From assembly GCA_965248605.1 (NCBI GenBank), contig CBDFJV010000007.1:1178001-1242000 (forward strand): a DNA stretch of 64,000 nucleotides, read 5' to 3'. Positions 8,230 to 17,509 of this stretch are shown here, piece after piece (position 1 is the stretch's first letter; the number at the start of each line of letters is the position of its first letter). Made by a program: the position numbers and the translations under genes. Origin of the DNA: CAUZJF01 sp965248605 (GTDB taxonomy: Bacteria; Chloroflexota; Dehalococcoidia; Lucifugimonadales; CAUZJF01). The notes under the pieces were generated by a model. The model did no database searches. It saw only the letters and a program-made list of their open reading frames with translations, and was not told the origin of the DNA.

Positions 8230-9465
8230 ATGTACGTCTCACGTCCGTCGCCAAGGCTTGTTTCGTTGCTAGACGCGGCCCAACAACGGGTCCCCTATTA
8301 CTCGGAGCTGTTCGAGCAGATTTCGTTTGAACCCACGGCCGTACTGCGAGATCCACACGAATTCGCCAGGATACCTCTCCTCACCCGGGGTATTTGCCAG
8401 GAACATTCTGATCGGTTGGTTGCCGCTGATTTGGATCTAAACGACTTAGTGGTTGACTACACGAGCGGTACCACTGGAGTTCCGGTTCGCTGTGTCAAAA
8501 CGCCTTGGGAGTATCTGCAGAGCGAGAGGACGTTGTGGCGTCATAGATTGCAATGGGACGCCGATCTACACCAGGTGGCGAGAGTCCAACTCCAGAGTGA
8601 CCATAACGTCGTCACAGGCGTCAGCTTCCAGTTTCGTGGCCGGCACCTCCTTGTTAGTTTGGGACGAGCCACTGACTCCGTTAACGAACTTCGCGTAATC
8701 ACGGCCTCCTTAAACGAGTATAGACCAGGGATGATTACCTGTGTGACGGAGACAATGCGTTGGTGGGCGTCTTTGATTGAAAAAGGCCTCGTCCCCGAGC
8801 TTTCTTACCACCCCCGACTGATCGAGGTCTACGGAGACTTCCTGTCTGACGGTGACTGCTCAGTAATCGAGCGCGTGTTCGGTTGCCCTGTGGCGAACAT
8901 ATATGCTTCTCGAGAAGTCTACGGTATCGCTTACACCTGCACCGCGAATACATTTCATGTAATAAGCGAGAACGTGTTTCTTGAGGTTTTGCCAGCCAGT
9001 CAGCAGGATTTGCTGGAGACCGTTGTGACGGGGCTGACTTTCCACTCGATGCCCTTCATAAGATACGCGATTGGCGACATTATCGAGCCGCTCGACACCG
9101 AGTGTCCGTGCGGCCGGGATGGACCAACAATAGTAGTTACAAAAGGTCGAACGGCAGATACTATCGCGGGCCACGATGGTTTGATTGGTTCGTACATCTT
9201 TCCGGCTTTGTTCGACTATGTTAATACCGATCACGCCAAGGTATTGTGGTACCAGGTAACTCAGGAGGAGATCGGGAGGTTTGTGATCCTAGTGGTCGCG
9301 GGCCAAGGCTATACTAACGAAACCGAACAGTACATCCACTCCGAAATGAGGGCGATATTCGGAAACGCGGTTGATGTCGAGATTCGGTATAAAAGCACGA
9401 GCGACCGAGAGCCTACAAGTAAGGATGTGCCTTTCGTCTGCAGGGTGTCGGCAGCAGGAAAGTAG
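8230..9465 (+). CDS. PaaK/CapK-type AMP-dependent acyl-activating enzyme
   Basis: 411 aa, ATG at 8230. It has the phenylacetate-CoA-ligase family layout: RVPYYSELF near the N-terminus, the AMP-binding loop YTSGTTGVPVR (77-87, with Arg in the usual Lys place), YASREVYGIAYTC, and RYAIGD near 280, followed by a CPCGRDGPTI zinc-knuckle-like segment. Members adenylate aromatic or other carboxylates and often form CoA or carrier-protein thioesters, or amides. It lies 85 bp after the RRE-GNAT gene and 48 bp before a methyltransferase. In this operon it may activate a second acid or a peptide carboxylate; the substrate is unknown. Confidence 0.75.
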   Translation: MYVSRPSPRLVSLLDAAQQRVPYYSELFEQISFEPTAVLRDPHEFARIPLLTRGICQEHSDRLVAADLDLNDLVVDYTSGTTGVPVRCVKTPWEYLQSERTLWRHRLQWDADLHQVARVQLQSDHNVVTGVSFQFRGRHLLVSLGRATDSVNELRVITASLNEYRPGMITCVTETMRWWASLIEKGLVPELSYHPRLIEVYGDFLSDGDCSVIERVFGCPVANIYASREVYGIAYTCTANTFHVISENVFLEVLPASQQDLLETVVTGLTFHSMPFIRYAIGDIIEPLDTECPCGRDGPTIVVTKGRTADTIAGHDGLIGSYIFPALFDYVNTDHAKVLWYQVTQEEIGRFVILVVAGQGYTNETEQYIHSEMRAIFGNAVDVEIRYKSTSDREPTSKDVPFVCRVSAAGK

Positions 9466-9513
9466 ACGGCAGTCTCGGCTGTCGTCAGTCTATTATTGCT
9501 CGAGCGAGTAGTT

Positions 9514-10305
9514 ATGGATGACCTTTCGACTGAAAATCTCTATCGCGCCTACATCGAGGCATATAAGAAGGGCAAGCGTTCCCAATATGGAACTTTGATG
9601 GGGCAACTACTACCTTCCTTGCTCTCTACCTTCGACCTTTACCCCAAAGATGTTCTGGACCTGGGATCGGGCGACGGGTCTTTTGTCATACAAGTAGCTA
9701 AAACGGGGTTGACTGTTGTTGGCATCGATTTGTCTCCCGAAGCAGTGAGAGTTGCACAACGCGAGGCGAGGACACAAAAGTGTGACAATGCGCGATTCCT
9801 CCAGATGGACATAAGGAATTTGCGCTTTCAAACTGAGTTTGACGTTGTCACTCTGTGGCAGAATACTGTCAACTACCTCATTACGCTCCCGGATGTCCAG
9901 TCCACTTTTCGTTCAGCGTTCCAGGCGATGCGAAATGGCGGATTGTTGTTTTTTGATGTGCTGACCGTTTCAGCCGTAAAGCGTGGTGGAACGCAGTCAT
10001 ATTTCGCGGAGAGCGACTCCAACACTATAGAGATCCACCGTAGAACCTACGACGATACCAATTGGACAGCTACGTGTCGCCTAACGGCGTTCTTGAGCGA
10101 TGGAGGAGATTCCTGGCGCAGAATTGACGAAGAACATCGAGAACGTGGGTACACGATCGCCCAACTCGTGGCTGTACTGACTGAAACAGGCTTCGAAGTC
10201 TCGGCTATTTGGGACGACCTCGCCAAAAAGAGCGCGGCAAGCGACAAAAGCGCCCGAGTCTGGTTCGTTGCCAGAAAGCCGATTGCGCAATATCCAGGTT
10301 CATAG
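9514..10305 (+). CDS. Class I SAM-dependent methyltransferase
   Basis: 263 aa from ATG 9514 (an in-frame TTG at 9496 is possible). Motif I is DVLDLGSGDGSFV, followed by VVGIDLSPEAV (acidic end of strand 2), FLQMDIRNL and FDVVTLWQNTVNYL. The C-terminal half (YDDTNWTATCRL, then GYTIAQLVAVLTETGFEV) is typical of small-molecule and peptide methyltransferases. It sits between the PaaK-like gene and the PIMT gene on the same strand. It might methylate the peptide N-terminus or a side chain, or the acyl group. No RRE is visible in it. Confidence 0.75.
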   Translation: MDDLSTENLYRAYIEAYKKGKRSQYGTLMGQLLPSLLSTFDLYPKDVLDLGSGDGSFVIQVAKTGLTVVGIDLSPEAVRVAQREARTQKCDNARFLQMDIRNLRFQTEFDVVTLWQNTVNYLITLPDVQSTFRSAFQAMRNGGLLFFDVLTVSAVKRGGTQSYFAESDSNTIEIHRRTYDDTNWTATCRLTAFLSDGGDSWRRIDEEHRERGYTIAQLVAVLTETGFEVSAIWDDLAKKSAASDKSARVWFVARKPIAQYPGS

Positions 10306-10365
10306 GTTTGATGTGGATCAGAGTTGGACGCTCGTTTTAAGATACGGCCCAAGGATCATTCTCCA

Positions 10366-11601
10366 ATGCAACGTGAATGTGGTAGATCTGCCAGCCTTCG
10401 AAACACTATGGTTGACTCGCTAAAGAGCAGATACGTCCGGTGTATGTCCGATAGACTTGTGGAGGACGCGTTTCGCGCCGTCTCGAGGGAGGTATATGTT
10501 CCAGGAAGGGCACTCGAGGAAATCTACAGGCCGGACACCCTAGTCACACACACCAATGAAGGGGGGCGCGCCACTATATCATCGACGGCCCCTCAAATGA
10601 TGGCGGTGATGATAGAGCAGCTTGGTGTGGGGCGTCGCGATAATGTCTTGGAGATTGGTACAGGCACCGGATATAACGCGGCCATACTTGCTCATATCCT
10701 AGGACCGGAGGGTCACGTTACTACCCTTGATATTGATGAAAGGGCGGTGGCGTCAGTTCGTAGCCGAATGCTCGCAGAAAGCATCCAGAACATCAGCGTA
10801 ATTCTCAACGACGGTGCGCGGGGATACCTTGAAAACGCCCCCTATGACGGCATAATCGCCACGGCGTCGCCGTTTGACGTTCCTCCTCAATGGGTTGCCC
10901 AGATGAAGCCCACTGGCCGACTAGTCGTACCCCTTGCGCTTAGAAACTGGTTACAACGTTCCATAGCTTTTGAACGTGTACAACAGTCGTTAGTGAGTAG
11001 GTCCATCAGATCTGCCGGGTTCATGTATATGAAAGGAATTCTGGAACCCCCCGTTAGCTCGTTTCCGGGTGGATCGGAGGTCGGGCTTGATATTGCCGTG
11101 TATGACACCACTCAGTCGCCGATGGACCTGCCTGATCTGTCTGCAGACCGATCCGTTGGTCTTGATGAAATAGGCAGCCCGCTCTCAAGCGCCAGGATTC
11201 AAGACCTGAACAATTGGATCTTGCTGCGAGAGCCGTGCTTGGCTCGAATTTCTCTCGCCGATACCGAACACCCTTCTCAAAATCAATTGTCTCGTCTAAT
11301 GGTCGGGTTTCAACAAGAAGAGGCACTTGGTGTCATACGCCAAGATTCCATAGCAGTTCTATTACTTGTGCGCCATCGCATAGCATCTCGACCATTTTTC
11401 CTTCCGACGATCGCCCATTGCGGTTCCGGTGACCTTGCCCGCAGCCGGCTAATTGGACTCGTTAAAGATTGGAGTCACAGTGGAATGCCGGTCGCTCGAC
11501 CGAGACGCGTTGAGGTACGATCCAAGTCATCAACGTGTGATGAGGCGGGCCAATTGGTGATCCCCAAGCTCTGGAATGAGCTGATCGTACAAGCCTCTTG
11601 A
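10366..11601 (+). CDS. PIMT-type (protein-L-isoaspartate) O-methyltransferase with long C-terminal extension
   Basis: About 411 aa from ATG 10366; TTG 10324 and ATG 10408 are other starts, and I prefer 10366 because family members keep the SLRNTMVDSL region. The PIMT core has REVYVPG, the SSTAPQMMAVMIEQL segment and SAM motif VLEIGTGTGYNAA. A C-terminal part of about 190 residues goes beyond the ordinary 210-aa repair enzyme. This architecture is known from lanthipeptide and other RiPP clusters (OlvSA-like and FxLD-system enzymes), where Asp is methylated and collapses to aminosuccinimide or isoAsp. In this operon the precursor Asp residues near the leader end (42, 45) are the obvious candidates. 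A role in normal protein repair is less likely because of the extension and context. Confidence 0.8.
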   Translation: MQRECGRSASLRNTMVDSLKSRYVRCMSDRLVEDAFRAVSREVYVPGRALEEIYRPDTLVTHTNEGGRATISSTAPQMMAVMIEQLGVGRRDNVLEIGTGTGYNAAILAHILGPEGHVTTLDIDERAVASVRSRMLAESIQNISVILNDGARGYLENAPYDGIIATASPFDVPPQWVAQMKPTGRLVVPLALRNWLQRSIAFERVQQSLVSRSIRSAGFMYMKGILEPPVSSFPGGSEVGLDIAVYDTTQSPMDLPDLSADRSVGLDEIGSPLSSARIQDLNNWILLREPCLARISLADTEHPSQNQLSRLMVGFQQEEALGVIRQDSIAVLLLVRHRIASRPFFLPTIAHCGSGDLARSRLIGLVKDWSHSGMPVARPRRVEVRSKSSTCDEAGQLVIPKLWNELIVQAS

Positions 11602-11706
11602 CATCAATCTGACTCGGAGGCAAACTCGAATCGTCTGGTTTCGCCTCGTTTCACCAATTGCAAGTGTCGTCCTGTATAGCGATAAAGGAGCCGACTACTC
11701 CATCGA

Positions 11707-13356
11707 ATGGCTGCTCGATCTCTGTATGGATTACTGAAAACGCTGGCCGGCCAGGCTCCAGACCACGCTGCTGTCGTTGACGAGAATGGGACTTACAGCG
11801 CTTCGATGTTGCTAGAGGAATCGGAGCGTCTTGCGCGCACGTTTCACGCGGCGGGGATACGAGATGGAGACCGAGTTGGTATCTGCCTGCCGAACGGGTG
11901 CGCGTTCTTGGCGGCGATAATAGCTACCTCCCGCTTGGGTGCGGTCTTTGTCGGCATCAATCCCGTATTACGACTTCATCAGGTTGATCACATCGTGAGA
12001 CATTGTGCCACCAAGCTCCTCGTAGGCAGTCCACGAACACTTACCGCGTGGCGTAACCCAGTAGGCGACGCTAATCCAGTGTCAACTGAAGTATTCCAGA
12101 ATGTCCGTGTATGCAACGTGGATATCCAGGTAAGTCAGGCAGGCTCAAAACCGCCTTGGACCGCGCCGGACACCTTCCTGCCCGATGATCTGGCGACAAT
12201 TGTTTATACTTCTGGGTCGACCGGGCAGCCCAAAGGCGTGATGCATTCCAATAGGAGCTTGATTGCCGCTGGCCGCATAGTGACAGCTTACTTGAATAAC
12301 ACCCCCGAGGACAGGGTACTCGGTGTGTTGCCGCTTACCTTTACTTACGGTTTGAACCAGTTCGTTGGGATGCTATTCGTCGGCTACACCCTCGTGCTAC
12401 AGAGTTCGACCTTACCCGGCGACATCTTTAGGGTGCTCCAACAGCAGGGAATCACAGGTCTGCCTGGTACGCCCCAACTGTGGAATCTGCTCTTAAGCCG
12501 TCCGAAGAGGCAGCCTCGCCGGACAGGTCAGACTCTGCGGTACATGACCAACTCCGGTGGTACGCCCTCTAAGTGGCAGTTGCAAGGGCTCCGCAGTTCC
12601 TTTCCCTGGGCGAGCATCTACTTGATGTATGGTTCTACGGAGACCTTGCGGTCAACCTACTTGCCACCGCAAGAATTAGAACGCGGCGAAACATGCATCG
12701 GCCGCCCGATTCCGGAAACCGACATTTGGGTTTTGGACTCGCACGGAAGAGAATGCGGCGTAGGCAAGGAGGGTGAGCTTGTTCAAGCGGGACCGACGGT
12801 TGCCCTTGGCTACTGGGGCAACGGCGATGTGGCACAGGATACTTTCCGTTTCAATGAGCCGTCTTATTTGATGCGTGGCTCCGGCGATGGGGTGGTCCGT
12901 ACCGGAGACCTTGTCAGACGAGACAGTGACGGATACTTATACTTCGTCGGAAGGCGAGACCTAATCATCAAAAAGCAAGGAATCCGCCTGAATCCTGAAC
13001 AGGTAGAGGAATTAGTCAAAGATACGCCCGGCGTAGCCGAGGTTGGAGCGTTTGGGCAGCCAGATTCAACGCTTGGGGAAAGTGTAGTCGCAGTCGTTTC
13101 CGTCAAACACGGATCGATGGTTAACGAGAACTCGGTCAGAATGTCGTGCGCTAGTAGAGGACCCCGATTCTTGACCCCTGACACGGTACGAGTTGTCGAG
13201 GTAGAGCTGCCGAAAACCGCGAATGGTAAAATAGACAGAAAGCGACTAAGCGAACTCTATTCGCACTCAGAAGCCGGTTCTCGAACAACACAACAGCTGG
13301 ACGATTCGCGCATTGCGGAGCGCGAGCTTGTCAAGAAGCCCAAACATCGGGAGTGA
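11707..13356 (+). CDS. Acyl-CoA synthetase/fatty acyl-AMP ligase family protein
   Basis: 549 aa, ATG at 11707 with GGAG about 16 nt upstream. It has the complete class I adenylate-forming set: YTSGSTGQPKGVMHS (A3 loop, near 175), LMYGSTE (A5), VRTGDLVRRDSDGYLYFVG (A7/A8) and LPKTANGKIDRKRL (A10, catalytic Lys). The substrate pocket suggests a fatty or aryl acid but cannot be read directly. The acyl carrier protein follows 75 bp later, so the probable job is to activate a fatty acid and load it on the carrier. That would feed the RRE-GNAT acyltransferase of the same operon. Free CoA as acceptor is the alternative. Confidence 0.8.
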   Translation: MAARSLYGLLKTLAGQAPDHAAVVDENGTYSASMLLEESERLARTFHAAGIRDGDRVGICLPNGCAFLAAIIATSRLGAVFVGINPVLRLHQVDHIVRHCATKLLVGSPRTLTAWRNPVGDANPVSTEVFQNVRVCNVDIQVSQAGSKPPWTAPDTFLPDDLATIVYTSGSTGQPKGVMHSNRSLIAAGRIVTAYLNNTPEDRVLGVLPLTFTYGLNQFVGMLFVGYTLVLQSSTLPGDIFRVLQQQGITGLPGTPQLWNLLLSRPKRQPRRTGQTLRYMTNSGGTPSKWQLQGLRSSFPWASIYLMYGSTETLRSTYLPPQELERGETCIGRPIPETDIWVLDSHGRECGVGKEGELVQAGPTVALGYWGNGDVAQDTFRFNEPSYLMRGSGDGVVRTGDLVRRDSDGYLYFVGRRDLIIKKQGIRLNPEQVEELVKDTPGVAEVGAFGQPDSTLGESVVAVVSVKHGSMVNENSVRMSCASRGPRFLTPDTVRVVEVELPKTANGKIDRKRLSELYSHSEAGSRTTQQLDDSRIAERELVKKPKHRE

Positions 13357-13431
13357 ATGATCCTATCGCCAATGGAGGTCCCCGTTGCCGTCGAATCGGC
13401 TCGGTATCTGTTGTTTAAGAGGAGTTAGCCG

Positions 13432-13725
13432 TTGGCTAAGCGAGGCATTGAGGATGGCGGTCCGTCTCTGGCTTTGTGGAATCTTATTGTCGCAACAATT
13501 CGGGAAGTAGCTCTTCTGAGTCCTGACGTCGAAATTCTTGGTTCCGACGATCTGTCAAGTCTGGCCACCGATTCGATTGTAATGATAGACATCATCTTGC
13601 ACCTTGAGCAACGCCTCGGGATCGAGCTTGACGATGAAGACCTGACCGAGGACAATTTTTCCACCGTTGAAGCTCTTTTTGAACTGGTAGCTAGGTACGC
13701 ACGACCTTTGGAGCACCAGGCCTAG
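13432..13725 (+). CDS. Acyl carrier protein
   Basis: 97 aa, TTG at 13432 after AAGAGGAGTTAGCCG. The pattern SSLATDSIVMIDIILHLEQ, then LGIELDDEDL and FSTVEALFELV, is that of the phosphopantetheine carrier family; Ser48 of the TDSI motif is the attachment site. It follows the acyl ligase, which probably loads it. The stop codon TAG (13723-13725) lies within the first four bases of a 131-bp repeat copy, so the natural C-terminus may have been cut or changed by that insertion. The helical core looks complete, so the protein should still work. Confidence 0.8.
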   Translation: MAKRGIEDGGPSLALWNLIVATIREVALLSPDVEILGSDDLSSLATDSIVMIDIILHLEQRLGIELDDEDLTEDNFSTVEALFELVARYARPLEHQA

Positions 13726-13852
13726 TAGACCGAAATCTTTGAAATGAGGGGTAGCCGAGATTGGCGTGCTACGACGACAGGGCGGGTTTCAAACCCGCCC
13801 CTACCAAGCCGTAACCTCAGAACCCTTCAATACTAGGATGTTGGACCACTAG
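13722..13852 (+). repeat. 131-bp MITE-like repeat, copy 1
   Basis: Begins CTAGTAGACC and ends GGACCACTAG: imperfect terminal inverted repeats bounded by CTAG. An internal perfect 10-bp inverted repeat (GGGCGGGTTT 13780-13789 and AAACCCGCCC 13791-13800, one base between) can form a strong hairpin. It is identical base for base with the copies at 32457, 37649 and 54942. It carries no reading frame for a transposase. It lies between the convergent ACP and ABC genes, where the hairpin could also stop transcription. It starts inside the last codons of the ACP gene. Confidence 0.85.
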
Positions 13853-13937
13853 CTTGGGACATAATTGTTGGGCAGCTTACTGGACCGAATCCTAGCTTGC
13901 CAGAGACGCCTCTGACTCACAATCTTTGATCACCGAG

Positions 13938-15719
13938 CTAGCCTCTGGCATAGCCGTGAAGTTGAGAGTACAGACCACCACGAGCGATCAACTCATCGTG
14001 ACTGCCTATCTGAAGAGTCCGGCCTTTGTCTAACACGACAATGCGGTCAGCGTGTCTAACGGTGGAGAGTCGGTGGGCAATGACAAACGCAGTCCGGCCG
14101 TTTAGCAGCTCCCTAAGCGCAAGCTGGATTTCGTATTCCGTCGAGGCGTCGATGTTCGCAGTAGCCTCATCCAGTACGATTATCCTAGGTTTCGCTGCCA
14201 AGGCTCGAGCAAAGCTAATTAGTTGCTGTTGTCCCAGGCTCATCGTGACACCTCGCTCAACTACAGGTGTCTCGTAGCCAGCCTCCATGCCCATTATTAG
14301 CTCGTGCGCGCCTACTGCTTTTGCGGCCGCGAGAACGTCATCGTCGGTCACTTCTGAGTTGTACCGGATGTTTTCTTTGATTGTTCCGGAGAACAGGCTT
14401 GGCTCTTGGAGCACGACGCCGATCTGACTTGTGATCGACTTACGGCTAAGATCTCGGACGTCGTGGCCGTCTATGGTCACACGGCCTCTATTCACGTCGT
14501 AGAGCTTCAGGATGAGCGATACCATAGTTGTCTTGCCAGCTCCTGTTGGTCCGACGAGAGCGATCTTCTCGCCAGATCGCACATTGAGGTCGATGTCGTG
14601 TAGAACCGGCTGTCCCGGCAGGTATTCGAAGTAGACGTGTTCGAAGCTAATTCGTCCTTCAAGGATAGGAAACGTAGTCGCATCGCGGGTGTGGAGAACT
14701 TCTGGTTGCTCGTCCAGAACCTCGACGATCCTCCGTGCAGATGCCACCGCGCGCTGCAACGTGCTGTATTGCTTGGTTAGTCCTTGCAGCGGGTCGAAGA
14801 AACTCTGAACGTATAGACTAAAGGCTACGAGGACGCCAGCCTCGATGGAACCATCGCGTACTAGACTACTACCGAAAATGATCACGAGAGCCAGCCCGGT
14901 TCCGCTAACGACCTCCGAGATGGGCATCAGCACAGCCGTCAAACGTCCGGCTACGATCAACTTGTCCCTGAGCCGCTCAGTCAAAATCACAAATCGTCGA
15001 TAGCTGTCGTCTTCCCTGTTCAGGCTGTAGACTGTACGGATTCCAGAGATAGTCTCTTGTAAGTGTGAGTTGACTTTGGCCATTGCCTCCTGGGAGTCGC
15101 GGAATGGCTCAACGATCAGACGTTGCCAAACGAAAATGAACAAAATAAGGACAGGAACGACCGTGAGCGTGATCGCTGCCAAGCGCGGACTCATAACGAA
15201 CATGGCTATCACAGAACCGGTTACGGTCGAAGCCATATACAAGCCGTCGATGAACAAGGTAACCGATCCCTGGAGTTGGCCCGCGTCGTTTTGAACCCGC
15301 GACATGATCTCGCCCGACTCCTGGCGGTCGAAATATCGTGTAGGCAAGCTCTGGAGATGTGCGAAAATTCCGACCCTTATCTCGTATAGAACTCTGATAT
15401 TGACGTACGCCAGCGTGCGAAAGTCGGAGAAGTCCATTGCAGCAGATATTGCGGCAATACCAATGAAGGCGACGACTACGGTGTTGAGACTCGACAAATC
15501 GTGAGTTTGGATGAGCGAGTCAATTGCCCACTTGACCAGCCACGGAGTCAAGACCGAAATACCGGCGCCTGCGAACGTCAAAGCCACTAGGGCGGACATC
15601 TGCAGCCAGTACTTTTTCAGGTACGGGAGGAGACGTATCAATACGAGAATGTCGGAAAGCCGTCCGACACTCTGCCTCTCGGATCGGAGTTTGCCATCCT
15701 CATGAAAGCCACCGTGCAT
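13938..15719 (-). CDS. ABC exporter half-transporter (TMD-NBD), consensus-site subunit
   Basis: 593 aa from ATG 15719, which shares one base with the preceding stop (TGATG). Six membrane helices (about 35-330) are followed by an ATPase domain with Walker A GPTGAGKTT, a degenerate signature MSLGQQQL, Walker B IIVLDEATANID with catalytic Glu, and an IAHRLSTV switch. With the partner gene it should form a heterodimeric exporter of the TM287/288 or LmrCD type. It has no N-terminal C39 peptidase domain, so leader removal must come from elsewhere. It is transcribed toward the RiPP operon and probably exports its product or gives self-immunity. Confidence 0.85.
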   Translation of the reverse strand: MHGGFHEDGKLRSERQSVGRLSDILVLIRLLPYLKKYWLQMSALVALTFAGAGISVLTPWLVKWAIDSLIQTHDLSSLNTVVVAFIGIAAISAAMDFSDFRTLAYVNIRVLYEIRVGIFAHLQSLPTRYFDRQESGEIMSRVQNDAGQLQGSVTLFIDGLYMASTVTGSVIAMFVMSPRLAAITLTVVPVLILFIFVWQRLIVEPFRDSQEAMAKVNSHLQETISGIRTVYSLNREDDSYRRFVILTERLRDKLIVAGRLTAVLMPISEVVSGTGLALVIIFGSSLVRDGSIEAGVLVAFSLYVQSFFDPLQGLTKQYSTLQRAVASARRIVEVLDEQPEVLHTRDATTFPILEGRISFEHVYFEYLPGQPVLHDIDLNVRSGEKIALVGPTGAGKTTMVSLILKLYDVNRGRVTIDGHDVRDLSRKSITSQIGVVLQEPSLFSGTIKENIRYNSEVTDDDVLAAAKAVGAHELIMGMEAGYETPVVERGVTMSLGQQQLISFARALAAKPRIIVLDEATANIDASTEYEIQLALRELLNGRTAFVIAHRLSTVRHADRIVVLDKGRTLQIGSHDELIARGGLYSQLHGYARG

Positions 15720-17509
15720 CAAAGGATATCGCTCCGAGCCATGGCTTCCGACTCGTGGCGGAGGACCTCTCCCACGTTCGATGTGAGCTGCAGGTCGTGT
15801 ATACGGCGATAGTAGCCATCTAGCGCCAAGAGTTCATCGTGAGTGCCGCGCTCAACGATCTCCCCTTCTTCGACTACGAGCACAAGATCAGCTTTCCTGA
15901 CGGTGGACAAACGGTGGGCGATGACAAAAGTCGTCCGTCCTTTAACAACTTGGTTTAGTGCTTGCTGGATCTCGTATTCTGTGCCCACGTCGACATTTGA
16001 GGTGGAATCGTCTAGGATCAACATCGGCGGATTCGTCAGCAGCGTTCGAGCCAGCGCCAGTCGTTGCCTTTGGCCACCAGATAGTGTCATTCCCCTTTCG
16101 CCGATCAGCGTGTTGTACTTGTCCGGCAATCCTTCGATGTAATCGTGCAGTGCGGCTGTCTTGGCGGATGACTCAACTTGATGCGGTGTGGCGTTGTTGA
16201 CCCCGTAGGCAATGTTTTCGTACCAGCTGCCGCTGAAAACGAACACGTCTTGAAGTACTATTGCTACCGACCGCCTAAGAGAAGTGATTTCGATGTCGCG
16301 AACGTCGACGCCATCAATCAGCACGCGGCCCGCCGTAACATCATAGAACCTCGGAATCAAATGACCGATTGTGCTTTTTCCAGAACCGGAAGGACCAAGA
16401 ATCGCCACGAGCTCGCCGGGTCTAGCTTCAAAAGTCAAATCCTTGATTGCTGCGTCCGTACCGATATAGCTGAACGACACGTTCTCGAATTGCACGTGCC
16501 CTTTGATGAGGGATATTACCTGCGAGCCAGGCCGATTGCGTACTTGCGGTTCTGCGGCTAGAACCTCCATAATGCGTCTCGCCGAAGCCGCGATCTCGGC
16601 CAAAGAGAGGAACTGGCCAGCACCCCACCAGATAGGCACTCGTATCATGTTCATGTAGATCACGAAAGTAGCCAATTCCCCGGGAGTCAATCGAGCTGCG
16701 GCCACCTCTCGGCCTCCGAGCCATAGAACCGCTCCGATTGCGACAATCGAGATAAAGGTAAACAGCGAACCTCGCACGGCCCAAAAATGCTGAGTGGCGA
16801 AGGTAAGTCGGGCAACCTCCGACGCCGAATCATCGAACTTCGCCGTTTCGAGGCTCTCCGCACCGAACGTTTTGACTACCCTTGTGTTGGCGAGGTTCTC
16901 CTGTAGGACTGAGTTCGTTCTGCCGGTCTCGGCCTGGACCTTGGTCCAGAGTTCCCTTAGACGATCTGTTCGCTGGAGCGCCCAAATAGAGAAGATCAAA
17001 AGAAACGAACAAACTACAACGGCCAATCTCCAGTTAGTCGCGAGCATGATACCGACGATGCCGCACAGAAGCAGAACCATCAGTGCGACCCGTAGAGTCC
17101 CTAGACTAACGAGACTCTGCACCCGTCGGACGTCTTCCGTCACGCGAACCATTAGATCGCCGGTGCGCTGTTGATCATAAAACGAGAAGCTTAGGTCGAG
17201 CATCTTCCGAAAAAGATCGGCCCTCAGGTGAAAAGCGCTATGCGTCTGTATCCACTCGGAGAGGTAGTTTTGAAAGAAGCCGAACAAACCTCTGACAAAA
17301 CTCAGCCCCAACACCGCGAGCGCCAATACGAACTGATCTCGGCGCAATCCTTGGGTTATGACATCGTCGATCGCCTGTCCCAGAAGGCGCGGAATAACAA
17401 GTGCGGCGGCGAGTGACAAAGCCATGCAGAAGTACAGGGCCGCGATCTGCCACCCGTACATTAGGCCATACTTCCTCAACCGCCAAAGAACCCTCAGGTC
17501 GCTACGCAT
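15719..17509 (-). CDS. ABC exporter half-transporter (TMD-NBD), degenerate-site subunit
   Basis: 596 aa, ATG at 17509. The membrane domain is followed by an ATPase with Walker A GPSGSGKST, a perfect LSGGQRQRLALAR signature and Walker B LILDDSTSNVD, in which Asp replaces the catalytic Glu. The partner has Glu but an odd signature, so the dimer would have one consensus and one degenerate nucleotide site, as usual in heterodimeric exporters. The last codon overlaps the start of the next gene, so they are made together. A small membrane-protein frame ends at 17502, overlapping this start. Confidence 0.85.
   Translation of the reverse strand: MRSDLRVLWRLRKYGLMYGWQIAALYFCMALSLAAALVIPRLLGQAIDDVITQGLRRDQFVLALAVLGLSFVRGLFGFFQNYLSEWIQTHSAFHLRADLFRKMLDLSFSFYDQQRTGDLMVRVTEDVRRVQSLVSLGTLRVALMVLLLCGIVGIMLATNWRLAVVVCSFLLIFSIWALQRTDRLRELWTKVQAETGRTNSVLQENLANTRVVKTFGAESLETAKFDDSASEVARLTFATQHFWAVRGSLFTFISIVAIGAVLWLGGREVAAARLTPGELATFVIYMNMIRVPIWWGAGQFLSLAEIAASARRIMEVLAAEPQVRNRPGSQVISLIKGHVQFENVSFSYIGTDAAIKDLTFEARPGELVAILGPSGSGKSTIGHLIPRFYDVTAGRVLIDGVDVRDIEITSLRRSVAIVLQDVFVFSGSWYENIAYGVNNATPHQVESSAKTAALHDYIEGLPDKYNTLIGERGMTLSGGQRQRLALARTLLTNPPMLILDDSTSNVDVGTEYEIQQALNQVVKGRTTFVIAHRLSTVRKADLVLVVEEGEIVERGTHDELLALDGYYRRIHDLQLTSNVGEVLRHESEAMARSDIL

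Noticed and set aside
13770..13810. CRISPR-type repeat
   Set aside because: The dispersed 131-bp repeats are far apart, in both orientations and without spacers; no CRISPR array or cas gene is visible in the window.
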